Shown here: in pieces, positions 18,045 through 27,989 of the stretch
Position numbering within the stretch: the first letter of the stretch is position 1
How the letters are laid out: each line of letters starts with the position of its first letter
Assembly: GCF_963678635.1 (NCBI RefSeq)
Contig: NC_087063.1
Span: 65,015,310 to 65,079,309, forward strand
DNA length: 64,000 bases
Direction of reading: 5' to 3'
DNA from: Symsagittifera roscoffensis
Lineage: Eukaryota; Xenacoelomorpha; Acoela; Convolutidae
The notes under the pieces: generated by a model
Seen by the model: only the letters and a program-made list of their open reading frames with translations
The model's database searches: none
What the model was told of the DNA's origin: nothing
Program-made: the position numbers and the translations under genes

Positions 18045-21000
18045 TCATTGCATAGTACTTTTATCCAAATTGGTGCATTTGGAAAGTAAAAATTTTGTAT
18101 AAAATTTGAATATGTTTTTTTCTGATCCAGAGTGTCCTTTAATATTTTGTGTATGTGAAATATTAAAAGCTATAAGAATCATACTTAAAGGGAGACATGG
18201 AACTGTAGATTCATTCAGGTTATACTCTAAAAGGTCTGTATTTTCGTTAATTGTTGTGTTGTTAAATTTGCGAAAGTATCGGAGGAGTGTTTTGTTTCCT
18301 AGAATGGTTGAATCTGCCTTGGCAGGTTTAGTTTTATATTTGTGCCATGATTTTAGTTGTCTAATTATCGGGTCAAGATTTTGATATTGTTTCAGTGTTG
18401 AAATTGTAATCGTTTCTGTTGGAGGGAGAAAAATGTTTTCAATTTCGAATTTAGATAAGGGTATTGTATCAAGTGGGTCGTGAAGGTCAAAAACTTGATT
18501 TATTGTGTATTTTGAATCATTTGTTTGTGGTCCTGATAAATTTATTTTATCAGTTAAATCTTCTTTTTCAATTAGTGGAAAATGGTCTTTTTTAGGCGGG
18601 TGTTGTTTTGTTCGTTTTTGTTGGGTGTTATTTTTTATCCATTGAGAATATGGGATTGGTTTGAAAGTTGATGTTCCAAGTAGATCAACTTCATAATGAT
18701 TATTTTGACAATCTAAATAAAGTGGGAAATGTTGTAAATTATTTATTTGTGATTGTTCAATATCAGTTTTTACTGCATATTTGCATTCCAATCGGGGTGA
18801 TGTTTCGTTTTCTGCAAGGTAGAATTTTATGTTTTTGGGTATTTCAACTGTTGTTTTTCGTGTAAGTAATTCAGGTGGTGTATTTCGACTTAAGGTGTCT
18901 GGTAATGCAAGATTTTTTCCTGCAGTCCAAACTATATGTAAGTTTGGAAATTTCATTAGAATTAGTTGAAATCTGTAAACTCGGTGGTTTGGGTTAGATT
19001 TTTGTGTAAAGAGAAAGATGATTGGTTTATGGTCTGTGAATAGAACTGTTGGATGTTTTGATCCAAGTATCAGAAATTCATATTCTGTCAGTGTATATAT
19101 TATGGCTGTACATTCTCTCATTAGAGTTGAGAGTCGTAGCTCTGCTTGAGTGAATAATCGAGAATTTGCTGATATGAGGTTCATTTTATTTGTACCATTA
19201 TGTGATTGTAATAGTGCTGCACCGATGCCAAAGTTCGAAGCATCGCACATTGCATAAAATGGTTGATTTGAATCTGGAATTGTGTTTGAAATTTGTTCAG
19301 TTAAAAGTTTCTTTATTTCTTCAAATCGTGTTTGATGTTCTGTGTTCCATTCAAAATTATTTTGTTGTCTAAGGATGTTATAAAATGGTCGTAGATATAA
19401 TTGCATTTTATAAACATATTTACTTAAAAAGTTTAACATACCAAGAAATTCTTGGATTTTCTTTTTATTTGTTGGTGGTTGAAGTTTTTGAATAGCGTCA
19501 ATGGGTGATTTCAATGGAGTGATTGTTTTTCTTTCTATATTATGTCCTAAGAATTTAACTCTTGTCAAAAAGAAGTGTGATTTATCGGGGGCGGCCTTCA
19601 GATTTTCGTTCTGAAGTATTTGGTGATATTTTTCTAAAACATTGAACATCTCGTCTTTTGTTTGTGATTGCATAAAAACATCGTCTAAATAGGTGATTGC
19701 GTTTTTCTTGAGTATCAGTGGTCTAAAAATTTTGCTCATAAAAGCTGAAAATGCTGCTGGTCCTATGGATATTCCATAGAATAAGCGGTTGAATTCATAT
19801 TGTTGGTTTCCGATAACAAATTGTGTTAAACGTCGTGATTGTTCATCTAGTGGCATTTGATTGTATGCACTATTCATATCGGCGGTTGTAAAGTATTTGC
19901 CGTTTATTTTTGTTAAAATAACTTGTATTGGTTCAATGGGCCAATTACATTTTGATTCATCTATAAGTGAATTGAGGTATCTAGCATCGAGAACGATTTT
20001 TAATGATTCTCCTTTAGCTAGAATGATAACAGGGTTGATAAATGTGTTGCCTTTTGGTTGTTCTTCTTTGTTTACTGGTGATATAATGTTGTATTGTTCT
20101 AAAATGTCGAGTAATCTGTTCACTTTATCATGTAAGTGAATTGGTACTTTACTTGCTCTCTGTTTTTTGAAAACTGCGTCTGGTTTTAACGGGAGATGTA
20201 GTGATGAACTGATTTTTCCAACATCGAATTTTGATGTTGCATAGACTGATGAATATTTAATTAGCTGTTTGGCTAATTTTTCGAATTCGTCTTGTGTTAT
20301 TTGTGAATGTTGGAAATTAAACATTGTTAAAAATTTTTGTTGGTCCTCTGTGTAGTTACTTATGTTGAATGTAGGTTTGAAATATGGAGTTTTTGTGAAA
20401 TAATCCGTATTTCTGTTTTCGTTACTTATTATATTATTTATAGATAATTCTTCATTAAGAATTGTAGATTGGCAAATATCTAGTAATTGGAGTATATTAT
20501 TTACGCGATAGGCTTTTTCGTGTATTGGTGATATTGTAGCGTTGGTTTCACAATATCCTAAAAGTCCTAAAGGTAATGTTACTTGGTAAGGTGTGTTGTT
20601 ATAGACATGTAAGGAAATGATATCTGAATTCGAATTTTTCAAATATTTTATGGATGAGATTGTGATTTTGAAAAATTTGTGAATAGGTTTGAATTCAAAA
20701 TCTGACATATAAAATTTTTGTTTGTTTTGTTCTTTATCATATTGGTGAACTTGTTTGATTGAAAAATTATAGATATTTCCTGATAGTGGTTTTAGGTGTT
20801 TTCTTTGTTGGTTAAATATTGGGTAGAATTTTGAAAAGAATGGTGGTTGTTTATTTAATCTTTGAAAAAATGTTAAGGATGTTTCTTTTGTTTTTGTATA
20901 TTTATCTTTGATTAATATTTTACTATTTAGTATGTTAATTGTTGGTATATACTTCGAAATAAATGGTATTCCAATGATATTATATTTAATGTCAGTGATA

Positions 21001-24000
21001 TGGAATATTTGTTTAAATGGCTTATTTAAAATTTTGCTTTGCTCCATTGTTCTGGTGGGGAGGAGAAATAATTGGATTTTTCCGTAGTTTATCAATGTTG
21101 ATCCTTGTGCTGTTGCTAACTTACTGGAGGTTTCAAGAGGTGTTAGCTTTGGGTGTAAAGTTTTTATTTCATTCCATGTGGGGATGTTTATTATGTTTGA
21201 TTCTGCTCCTGAATCAATTAAAAAATCTATTTCAAGGTCTGGTGGTTGAAATTCTTTATTTCTTGGGCTTTCTAAGAGAAATGGTATTGTCCAAATTTTT
21301 TCTTTGGGTTGTTCTTTTTGTATATTTTGATAAATGTGGTTTGTATTCAAGCATTTTGTTTTGGTATTTTTATTGGTTTGATTTGTAGTGTTAATCTCAT
21401 TTGTTTCTTGCGTCGTTGGTGTGGAATTTATGGGTGTAGTGTAATAATTTTGAAGAAATTCTGATTGATTTTCATATATGTGTGATGAAAAGGGTTGTTC
21501 ATATATGACAGATTCATAGTCATTTTCGACTTTTATCATATTGATAGAAAGAGTGTTTTCAGTATCACTTTCTGAATCTGATGATGTACAGTTTATTTGA
21601 TTGAGTTGTAACGTATCAGTTACTGTGTCATCAATACCTGGAGGGTCTGATGTTGTTTCTGGGTTAGATTGTACTTGATTGATTTGTCTTTGATGTTTAG
21701 GTGTACTACTTCTGTGGCGATTATTAGAATTATTATAGTTATTATTATTCCGGTGTGGTGATTGGGAATAATTTCTATAACGATTATTATAACTTGAGTG
21801 TCGATTTTGTGAATTATTTCGCGATCTGTTTTGGTAATTATTGTTTGGTCTGTTATAGTTCGATCTATTATATGAGTTATTCCTTGATTGATTGTTCGGG
21901 TAATTCTGGTTTCGGTTGTTTGAATAACTTCTATTTCGATTATACGAGTAGTTTCTATTCCTATTGTATGATGAATTTCGTGATTGGTTGTTTGGATAGT
22001 AGTTATTTCTTGATTGGGAATTAGATCTAGAAACAAATCGTTGTGTATTTGAATTTGATCTGGAGTAGTTATTTCGACTATTTGGTCTATTGTAGTGATT
22101 TTGTGATGAATTATTCGTGTTTCTTCGTTCTGGTGATCTTCCTCTATAACTTGAGTTATATGGTGATTGATTTCTTGTATAATTTGTATTGTTCGGGAGT
22201 GGTTTTCCTGAACTGTTGTTGCTGTAGACTGTTTTGTTCGGTAGATTTTGATCTTTTTTCATGTATTGATAGAATGATTTATTTGGTTCTTTATATTTTT
22301 GAGGTTTATTTTGATTGTCTTGCTGTTTTTGTCTACATTCGGAAATACTATGTCCGTATCGTCGGCAATAATTACACCATTTTTTGAAAGATGGTTTGCC
22401 TTTAAAGTTTGGGTTCTTTTCGTAAATATTGAGTATTTCAGTGATTTTTTCAACGAGGTCTGTCTCTGATTCCTGTATATTATTAATATTAGTGGGAGTC
22501 GTTTCAATTCTGTTAACGTATTGTAATTTCAGATTTTCCGTTTCTTCTAGTTTCATCGTGATTTCTGCTTGTTCTAATTTGTCTACTAGTTTTCGAAAAT
22601 CTAAATCGGGTTCTCGAATTGAAGAAGGATGGGATGCTCTCTTTTTTATTGCTATTTTCCTTAATTGTGGTGTTAAGGTCATCATTAAGATTTCTGTCAT
22701 CTTTGTGTTTTTATAGTCGTGTGTATTTAATGAATATGCTTTTCGAACTAGTGTTTTGATTCGTACTGCTATTTGCTTGATGGTTTCGTTTGGTAATCTG
22801 CGAATTTCATTACATAAAACTCTTTGTTGTTGTTTGTTTCTTTCGGAGTCAAACATTTTTGAAAATTCCTGTGTAAACCTTTTCCAGTTTGATTTTATTT
22901 CTAGAGGTAGTACTGAAAACCATTTTTGGGCTGCGCCATCTAAGGTTGTTTGTATTAACGCTGTGCGTCGATGTATCCAGTTTTGATGTAGTGGCGTATT
23001 AATTGGTTCAGGTCCAATATTTAAAATCAGGTTTGCTGTTACTGCATTTAAATAATCTTCTACAGAGTATTCAGGGTCTGTTCCTGTGAAAACCATTAAA
23101 GGTTTGTTTGATGTTATTGATGATCCACCCATAAGGTATGGATTCATTGTCATTTGTAATGATTCTGCTGCATTTGGCATTTGAGAAAAATTTGAAAGTT
23201 GGTTTCTTGTTATTTCATGTTGTTGGAGATAATATGGGAGTGGTATTTCATTTTGCATTTGTGATGGTTGATACGAGTGTGCAGTCATTGGATTTTGTTG
23301 TTGAATTGGTTGAAAAGATTGTGTATTAATTAGATTTTGTTGTTGAATTGGTTGTTGATGTTGTGCATCTATTGGTTGTGGAGAAAAATTTCTATGATTT
23401 GTACGTGTTCTCTGTATTCCTTGTCTACGATATTCTTGAGTATTTGGTGCAAATATATCTGGTTGTAAGAAATCATCATCTGAGGATAAATAATCCATTT
23501 GATAAGATGTCTGTTTTTTATTTTTATTTTGTTGAAAAAATGGGTAATTTTCACTGTGATCCTGTGGAGGATTTGTTTGGAAATTTATTGAATTAGGTTG
23601 GGTCATTGGGTTATCCCAATTTCGAGATCTTGTATATTGGTTAAAATTTCTTTGTGGTTGATTATATGTTTTTGATGGATGTGTATAATTATAATTATGG
23701 TCTGTAAAGTTGTTTCTAGTGAATGTTTTGCGTGTTTTTGATGGTATTGTCATGGGTCTGTATGTTTGGTAATCCATATGTGAATATTTAGGGGCAACCG
23801 AAGGTTTAACGGTTGATTGTAAGGTTACCTGTGTTTGTGAAGGATTTGTATTTCTTGGTGTTGTTAAATTTGGGCGTATTGGTGAAATACTTTGTTGTGT
23901 AGTTGTTGTGTGTACAATTTCTTCATTTATGAAGTGTGATGGTGTCTGGATATCTTGTTGAGTAAGATTCCTAGTTCCATTGAGGTTTTCATTGTGTATG

Positions 24001-24899
24001 ACTGTAGAGTTTAAACTATTATTTTGTGTATCGGGCAAAAATGTATGATAGTTTAATGGTGTTGCATCAATGGTGAATGGTATTATTTTTACATAATCTC
24101 TTATGTAAGATATCGTACTTATTGCTTGACTTGAGATTGATTGTGGGAAGCTTATAAATGCGGGATGAGACCATTCGGGGTCCCAAACATAATCTGATTG
24201 TTCTGTGATAGCGGTATCATCGTTCGAGTTTTGGGGTCTAAAATTTTTTCTTGCTTGTGCAATTAAATCAATATTGTGTGTGAAATAATCTATTATGAAC
24301 CATGCCAAAATTTTTTGTAGATCGTGTTTTGTATGTTGTGAAACGTCGTCTTTCGTGAAATTTTCTTTAATGATGTTTAAATAACTAGAGAGTAGTGTGA
24401 TTTCATGTCGTACTTTCAAATGTTTAGATGTTTCTGTCGGTGAGACATTTGTTATTGGGATTTCGTTTTCTAATATCGAAATATAACTATATATTATTGC
24501 GAAAACTTCATTGGTGAATATGGAGTTTGCTCTTTGTGAGTTATGATATTGGATGCTTTTTATATATTCTGAAAAAACTTTTGAAAATTCTAAATCAAGA
24601 TCGTCTGTTTGAATTGTATATTTTCTATTATTATGGTTTGGTGAGGTGAATTCTATGGAGTAGATTCCATACTGTTGTGTTATGTTGCATATATCTTTTA
24701 AGTAGTGGTCTATGATTTGTCTTTTGATTTTTACATCTGGGAACTCTGTTTTACATGGACTGATTCCGGGTTCAAATAAATTTAATAGTAAATTTTTGCA
24801 AAATATATGCTGTCCTCTATCAGTGGTTGCATCTACTATAAAAGGAAAGATTTCATCATCATCTGGACTTTCTTCACCTGGGGTGTGCGTTGAGCTCAT
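18045..24899 (-). CDS. Gag-protease-reverse transcriptase-RNase H polyprotein (2284 aa)
   Basis: One ORF carries gag and most of pol without a frameshift between them. Residues 1-300 are an unassigned domain, followed by a Gln/Asn/Pro-rich linker. A retrotransposon-gag capsid-like region begins near 606 (FTGTDPEYSVEDYL) and runs to about 790. A CCHC zinc knuckle (CNYCRRYGHSISEC) lies near 841. A long Asn/Arg/Ser/Tyr-rich repetitive stretch, probably RNA-binding, follows. The aspartic protease motif DSGAE is at about 1229, the RT catalytic YLDD at about 1737, and the RNase H aspartate (MCDASNFG) at about 1886. The frame ends inside the integrase zinc-binding region. The start codon AAAATGA has A at -3. 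The 2284-residue length is large for the group because of the pre-gag and linker regions. Confidence 0.93.
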   Translation of the reverse strand: MSSTHTPGEESPDDDEIFPFIVDATTDRGQHIFCKNLLLNLFEPGISPCKTEFPDVKIKRQIIDHYLKDICNITQQYGIYSIEFTSPNHNNRKYTIQTDDLDLEFSKVFSEYIKSIQYHNSQRANSIFTNEVFAIIYSYISILENEIPITNVSPTETSKHLKVRHEITLLSSYLNIIKENFTKDDVSQHTKHDLQKILAWFIIDYFTHNIDLIAQARKNFRPQNSNDDTAITEQSDYVWDPEWSHPAFISFPQSISSQAISTISYIRDYVKIIPFTIDATPLNYHTFLPDTQNNSLNSTVIHNENLNGTRNLTQQDIQTPSHFINEEIVHTTTTQQSISPIRPNLTTPRNTNPSQTQVTLQSTVKPSVAPKYSHMDYQTYRPMTIPSKTRKTFTRNNFTDHNYNYTHPSKTYNQPQRNFNQYTRSRNWDNPMTQPNSINFQTNPPQDHSENYPFFQQNKNKKQTSYQMDYLSSDDDFLQPDIFAPNTQEYRRQGIQRTRTNHRNFSPQPIDAQHQQPIQQQNLINTQSFQPIQQQNPMTAHSYQPSQMQNEIPLPYYLQQHEITRNQLSNFSQMPNAAESLQMTMNPYLMGGSSITSNKPLMVFTGTDPEYSVEDYLNAVTANLILNIGPEPINTPLHQNWIHRRTALIQTTLDGAAQKWFSVLPLEIKSNWKRFTQEFSKMFDSERNKQQQRVLCNEIRRLPNETIKQIAVRIKTLVRKAYSLNTHDYKNTKMTEILMMTLTPQLRKIAIKKRASHPSSIREPDLDFRKLVDKLEQAEITMKLEETENLKLQYVNRIETTPTNINNIQESETDLVEKITEILNIYEKNPNFKGKPSFKKWCNYCRRYGHSISECRQKQQDNQNKPQKYKEPNKSFYQYMKKDQNLPNKTVYSNNSSGKPLPNNTNYTRNQSPYNSSYRGRSPERRNTNNSSQNHYNRPNSRNNYSRSNSNTQRFVSRSNSQSRNNYYPNNQSRNSSYNRNRNYSYNRNRSYSNNRNQNYPNNQSRNNSYNRSNYNRPNNNYQNRSRNNSQNRHSSYNNRYRNYSQSPHRNNNNYNNSNNRHRSSTPKHQRQINQVQSNPETTSDPPGIDDTVTDTLQLNQINCTSSDSESDTENTLSINMIKVENDYESVIYEQPFSSHIYENQSEFLQNYYTTPINSTPTTQETNEINTTNQTNKNTKTKCLNTNHIYQNIQKEQPKEKIWTIPFLLESPRNKEFQPPDLEIDFLIDSGAESNIINIPTWNEIKTLHPKLTPLETSSKLATAQGSTLINYGKIQLFLLPTRTMEQSKILNKPFKQIFHITDIKYNIIGIPFISKYIPTINILNSKILIKDKYTKTKETSLTFFQRLNKQPPFFSKFYPIFNQQRKHLKPLSGNIYNFSIKQVHQYDKEQNKQKFYMSDFEFKPIHKFFKITISSIKYLKNSNSDIISLHVYNNTPYQVTLPLGLLGYCETNATISPIHEKAYRVNNILQLLDICQSTILNEELSINNIISNENRNTDYFTKTPYFKPTFNISNYTEDQQKFLTMFNFQHSQITQDEFEKLAKQLIKYSSVYATSKFDVGKISSSLHLPLKPDAVFKKQRASKVPIHLHDKVNRLLDILEQYNIISPVNKEEQPKGNTFINPVIILAKGESLKIVLDARYLNSLIDESKCNWPIEPIQVILTKINGKYFTTADMNSAYNQMPLDEQSRRLTQFVIGNQQYEFNRLFYGISIGPAAFSAFMSKIFRPLILKKNAITYLDDVFMQSQTKDEMFNVLEKYHQILQNENLKAAPDKSHFFLTRVKFLGHNIERKTITPLKSPIDAIQKLQPPTNKKKIQEFLGMLNFLSKYVYKMQLYLRPFYNILRQQNNFEWNTEHQTRFEEIKKLLTEQISNTIPDSNQPFYAMCDASNFGIGAALLQSHNGTNKMNLISANSRLFTQAELRLSTLMRECTAIIYTLTEYEFLILGSKHPTVLFTDHKPIIFLFTQKSNPNHRVYRFQLILMKFPNLHIVWTAGKNLALPDTLSRNTPPELLTRKTTVEIPKNIKFYLAENETSPRLECKYAVKTDIEQSQINNLQHFPLYLDCQNNHYEVDLLGTSTFKPIPYSQWIKNNTQQKRTKQHPPKKDHFPLIEKEDLTDKINLSGPQTNDSKYTINQVFDLHDPLDTIPLSKFEIENIFLPPTETITISTLKQYQNLDPIIRQLKSWHKYKTKPAKADSTILGNKTLLRYFRKFNNTTINENTDLLEYNLNESTVPCLPLSMILIAFNISHTQNIKGHSGSEKNIFKFYTKFLLSKCTNLDKSTMQ

Positions 24900-25341
24900 T
24901 TTTTCGTTCGATGACTGTTAATATGTAATTATTAATGTGTCGAATTGGTTGATTCCAATTGTATAAATGTACTGGTTTGTGTTTATACTGCTTTTTTATT
25001 CTTCTTTTTCCTCTTTTTGATGAATTTGAAGTTGTTTCTGAGTCAGAAAAATATAATTGATCGTGAAGTGGGCAATTTTTATCTATTGATTCTTTTAGTT
25101 TGTAAAGTTCGTCTAAACTGTTGGTTTCTGATTCTGAAAATGCGTTTCGATTTTTTGAAAATCTTTTTTGTGTTATTTGTCTTTGTTTCGTTATTATTTT
25201 TCTTTTTAGTGTTTGTCGTTTTGTTCGAATGTATCCAACTGTTTGTGTATGAGGTGTGATTACAAGGTCGTATTTTTTGTTATCTATTTCACAATTGTGT
25301 AAAACGATTGTTTGTTTATTTCCTAGGTTTTTAAATGACAT
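24874..25341 (-). CDS. Small basic ORF upstream of gag (155 aa), unknown function
   Basis: This first substantial ORF of the element overlaps the start of the long gag-pol ORF by 26 nt in another frame. The product is strongly basic in its middle (IRTKRQTLKRKIITKQRQ) and again at SSKRGKRRIKKQYKHK. Between these is a Ser/Glu-rich acidic stretch (FSESETNSLDEL). It has no signal peptide, membrane segment or recognisable domain. The basic patches suggest nucleic-acid binding or nuclear targeting, which is inference only. Position and overlap suggest translation from the genomic RNA, with gag-pol reached by reinitiation or leaky scanning. Confidence 0.6.
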   Translation of the reverse strand: MSFKNLGNKQTIVLHNCEIDNKKYDLVITPHTQTVGYIRTKRQTLKRKIITKQRQITQKRFSKNRNAFSESETNSLDELYKLKESIDKNCPLHDQLYFSDSETTSNSSKRGKRRIKKQYKHKPVHLYNWNQPIRHINNYILTVIERKNELNAHPR

Positions 25342-26574
25342 AAGGTTTAGGATGACGGATGCAAAAGGTTGTTAAATGATTTCTATTTTCTTAAACTGTT
25401 AGTTCTTACGATTTTTTGGTTAGCTTAACCTGGGTCTGTTTGTTCAGGGTTGGAGAGAAAAGTATATCGATTCCGAAGAATGATTTTTTACTTTCTCGTG
25501 GCTAGTATAAGTTAAGGTGTTAACTTACTTAATCTTACTTAGGGGTAGTGATTGTGTTCAAGGGTTGGAGAATAGTAAATCGATCCACAGGGTTCAGGTA
25601 TAATTAGAACGCGAGTAGTTCGTTAGATACTATTTTAAACTTACTAAGTCTAAGATTTATCCTGGGTCTGGTAAGAGGGGGGGTCAAGTGAAGGATGAAT
25701 AACCGAAGTTCTTCACTGTTTATCCTAATTTGAATGATTAGTTTTGTTTAAAAATTTCTATTAGTCTTAGGTCTTTAGAAAGGGTTGGGTAGTGAATCGA
25801 CGTTTGAGGTCGTTAGACACTAATTAAGTGGGTGGGGGAGAACAAAGTTGTTCTGTTTGATCCAAGGATAAGCCTTGGTGATCAAATTTGAAATTTAATT
25901 AAGTAGAAAATGATTTAAGATCCAAGGATAAGCCTTGATGATCTGGTTTTAAAATTAAGTGAATTTAAGTTTTAATAAAATTTTAAATGTGTGTAAAGGA
26001 AAGATTTAGTGTTTTGATGATATTAGTGGGTTTATGATTGCTGTTATGTTTTAGATGATGGAGCTGGAACAACAGGATGATTTATGATTACTAACCATTT
26101 ATTGTCATGCTACTAATTTTTATTTTTATTTTTCAATAAATATTTTTCAAACATGTTTTGTATATTACTGCAGAGTTTTAGGAAAACGATCTTAGATCTT
26201 TTTATCAATCGTTATTGTATATTAATAATTTTGTTTAGCGCCTGAAAAGATTTTGAAGATTAACTTCAAGGTTTTATGTTTGCAAATGAAAATCTAAATT
26301 CATTGCTAGTAGTATTCTAAATATAAAAGTTTGTTCTGGTTTTTGCCTAACTATCATATAGCTATATGGCAAGTTTCTACTTTGTCGTATGTCGTCTCTG
26401 GTTCGAGGTCTTCTTCCAATTCCGGGTAGTTCTGTTATGGTTCGGAATATTGGCTCTGATCTATTGAGTCGTAGAGACATTTCGATTAAATTATTGTCGT
26501 ATAACATTTTGTAAATGTTTTTGTCTAATTTCTAATCTATTTTGGTTAATTCTAAGCTATTAAGGTCTTGTTCG
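25342..26574 (-). promoter_or_regulatory. Element 5' leader with internal repeats and candidate splice donors
   Basis: About 1.2 kb lies between the primer-binding site and the first substantial ORF. The plus-strand text AGGGTTGGAGA...ATCGAT recurs near 25446, 25561 and 25782. A palindrome-containing block CCAAGGATAAGCCTTGG/A recurs at about 25862 and 25922 (60-bp period). GTAAGT donor words lie on the minus strand at 25644-25639 and 25528-25523. These could serve packaging, translation or subgenomic splicing. A 77-codon ORF at 26507-26274 is also present, but nothing identifies it as coding. Confidence 0.5.
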
Positions 26575-26592
26575 AGACTTATGGTCGCACCA
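26575..26592 (-). promoter_or_regulatory. Primer-binding site for minus-strand DNA synthesis
   Basis: Two bases after the 5' LTR the minus strand reads TGGTGCGACCATAAGTCT. The TGG start complements a tRNA CCA end. The implied tRNA 3' end is GGTCGCACCA, preceded further up by GTTCGAGACTT, which resembles a T-loop. An arginine tRNA is a possibility, but I cannot confirm the isoacceptor. Confidence 0.75.
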
Positions 26593-26594
26593 GA

Positions 26595-27004
26595 TGAGTT
26601 AGGACCGAGTTGGTTAACTCATAGAGTAATTTCGGATAGGGTACACCGTCTGCTCGTCACGCTATCTTATTTTCGGCCGGATAGATTCGTGCAACTTCTT
26701 AGTCTAATACCGATCCTAATCTTACTCTTATACTATCTAGTCTCAGGTTGTTTAACTAGTCTCTGCTAGGCTCAATAGATCTAGGGTATACTGGTTTATT
26801 GCGGCTGCTGAAATGCTCGGGAGAGTCCAACTAATTTCTAAGTTAAATTCAAATCTCTCTGGTGCTGAAATTACAAGTAACTTCAGCACTTACAAATAAG
26901 TGGGTTGTTAGTTAGATGGATCATGATTGGTTAATATTAAATACTTTACATTGGTAAAATATCTAAATTATCCAATCATAAAATGTAGTCTAGATCAGGT
27001 TCCA
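26595..27004 (-). repeat. 5' LTR
   Basis: It is 410 bp and reads TGGAACC... to ...CCTAACTCA in element sense. It contains CCAAT-type words (ACCAATG, AACCAATCATG) in its first 100 bases, a GCAATAAACC polyadenylation-type word mid-way, and a 28-nt hairpin at 26862-26889. It matches 8142-8551 base for base as far as I can see. Confidence 0.93.
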
Positions 27005-27594
27005 AAAGAATTTTTTTTTGGCGTTTCAGAATAACTAATTATGAAATTAAGCTAATATCTACGGCTAGCAGGTAGTTGTAGTATTATAGAGCCTTGCAAC
27101 CCAAGTAAAAAACTTCTTTAGTATTTCGCCAAAAAAACAAAGAGGGAAAAAGCAATATCACTGCAATCATGAAAAAATCCAAGTATGAAAATTGAAAAAA
27201 AAATGAAGAGCAGAAGGATAAACTGATCTCTCATCACAAAATAGTGATATCCGCAAAACTACTTCAGGGGACTAGCTTTGATTTCAACATTAAATTTTGT
27301 TATTTCATCCGTTTAGTTATCTTTATATTGGATTTTTTCCTTTATTCGATTGAAGTTCAAAGCAGGTCTCCACGCAAAGCAAAATCAACCTGATGTATAT
27401 TATCCCTTACGCAGTGAAGTATTATAAATTGTAATTTCTTCCTCGAGTTCAAACTCGAAACAAGACTTCTGGTATCAGAGAGAAGCCCACGTTTCGACTG
27501 CCTTTTATAGTCAAATACAAAAGTTTGAATTAAAAAACTGATGAAATTTTCACACAAAAAAACAAAGTAAAAATCTGAGTTTTGTTCTCGGACG
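27005..27594. other. Right flank of the retroelement, nothing recognised
   Basis: It starts with the right AAAG target duplication (27005-27008). The remainder is AT-rich intron. A decayed repeat A end is visible at about 27470 (CTTCTGGTATCAGAGAGAAGCCC). Confidence 0.5.
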
Positions 27595-27989
27595 CAGGGG
27601 GCGGATATAAGGGGAGGACTCCTTCCTCGGGGATTCGACTTCCTGCCTACGCAAAGGGTTCCCCCTTGATACTTTTTTAAGACCACCATTTTTGTCTGAC
27701 CGACCCCTTAAATTTTTTAATATACTTTCTTCAAGGGGAGAGCGCGCCAAAAAACGCGTGTTTTTTGCTCAACATTTTCATTTTCTGTAAAGTGCCTAAA
27801 ATATCTTTTTGGCCTGTTTTTTTTTCAAAACTTTGCCTACGACGCAGAAGTTTCAGTCAAAACAGAGTCATTACGGTGATTTGGGAGAGCTCAAAAAAAT
27901 CTATTTGATCACCTAAAAAACTTTAAAAAAAACAACTTTTTGAAAATTCACAACCCCTCCCCTCGAGAAAAATCCTAGATCCGCCTCTG
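27595..27989 (-). mobile_element. hAT-like MITE, antisense
   Basis: It starts CAGGGGGCGGATATAAGG and ends CCTAGATCCGCCTCTG. The interior matches the copy at 6673 in reverse. No clear 8-bp target duplication remains. Confidence 0.7.

Larger units (their letters stand above)
8142..27004 (-). mobile_element. Complete 18.9-kb Ty3/gypsy-like LTR element with envelope and accessory ORFs
   Basis: It is bounded by two 410-bp LTRs starting TG and ending CA. It carries a primer-binding site 2 nt after the 5' LTR and a full gag-protease-RT-RNase H-integrase set in Ty3/gypsy order. At least four extra ORFs lie on the same strand. It is two to three times the usual length for this group because of a long pre-gag region, three accessory ORFs around the envelope gene, and long untranslated ends. 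It lies antisense in the GPCR intron. The LTRs look identical, so it is young. The only obvious lesion is a one-base displacement in the integrase. Confidence 0.9.
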
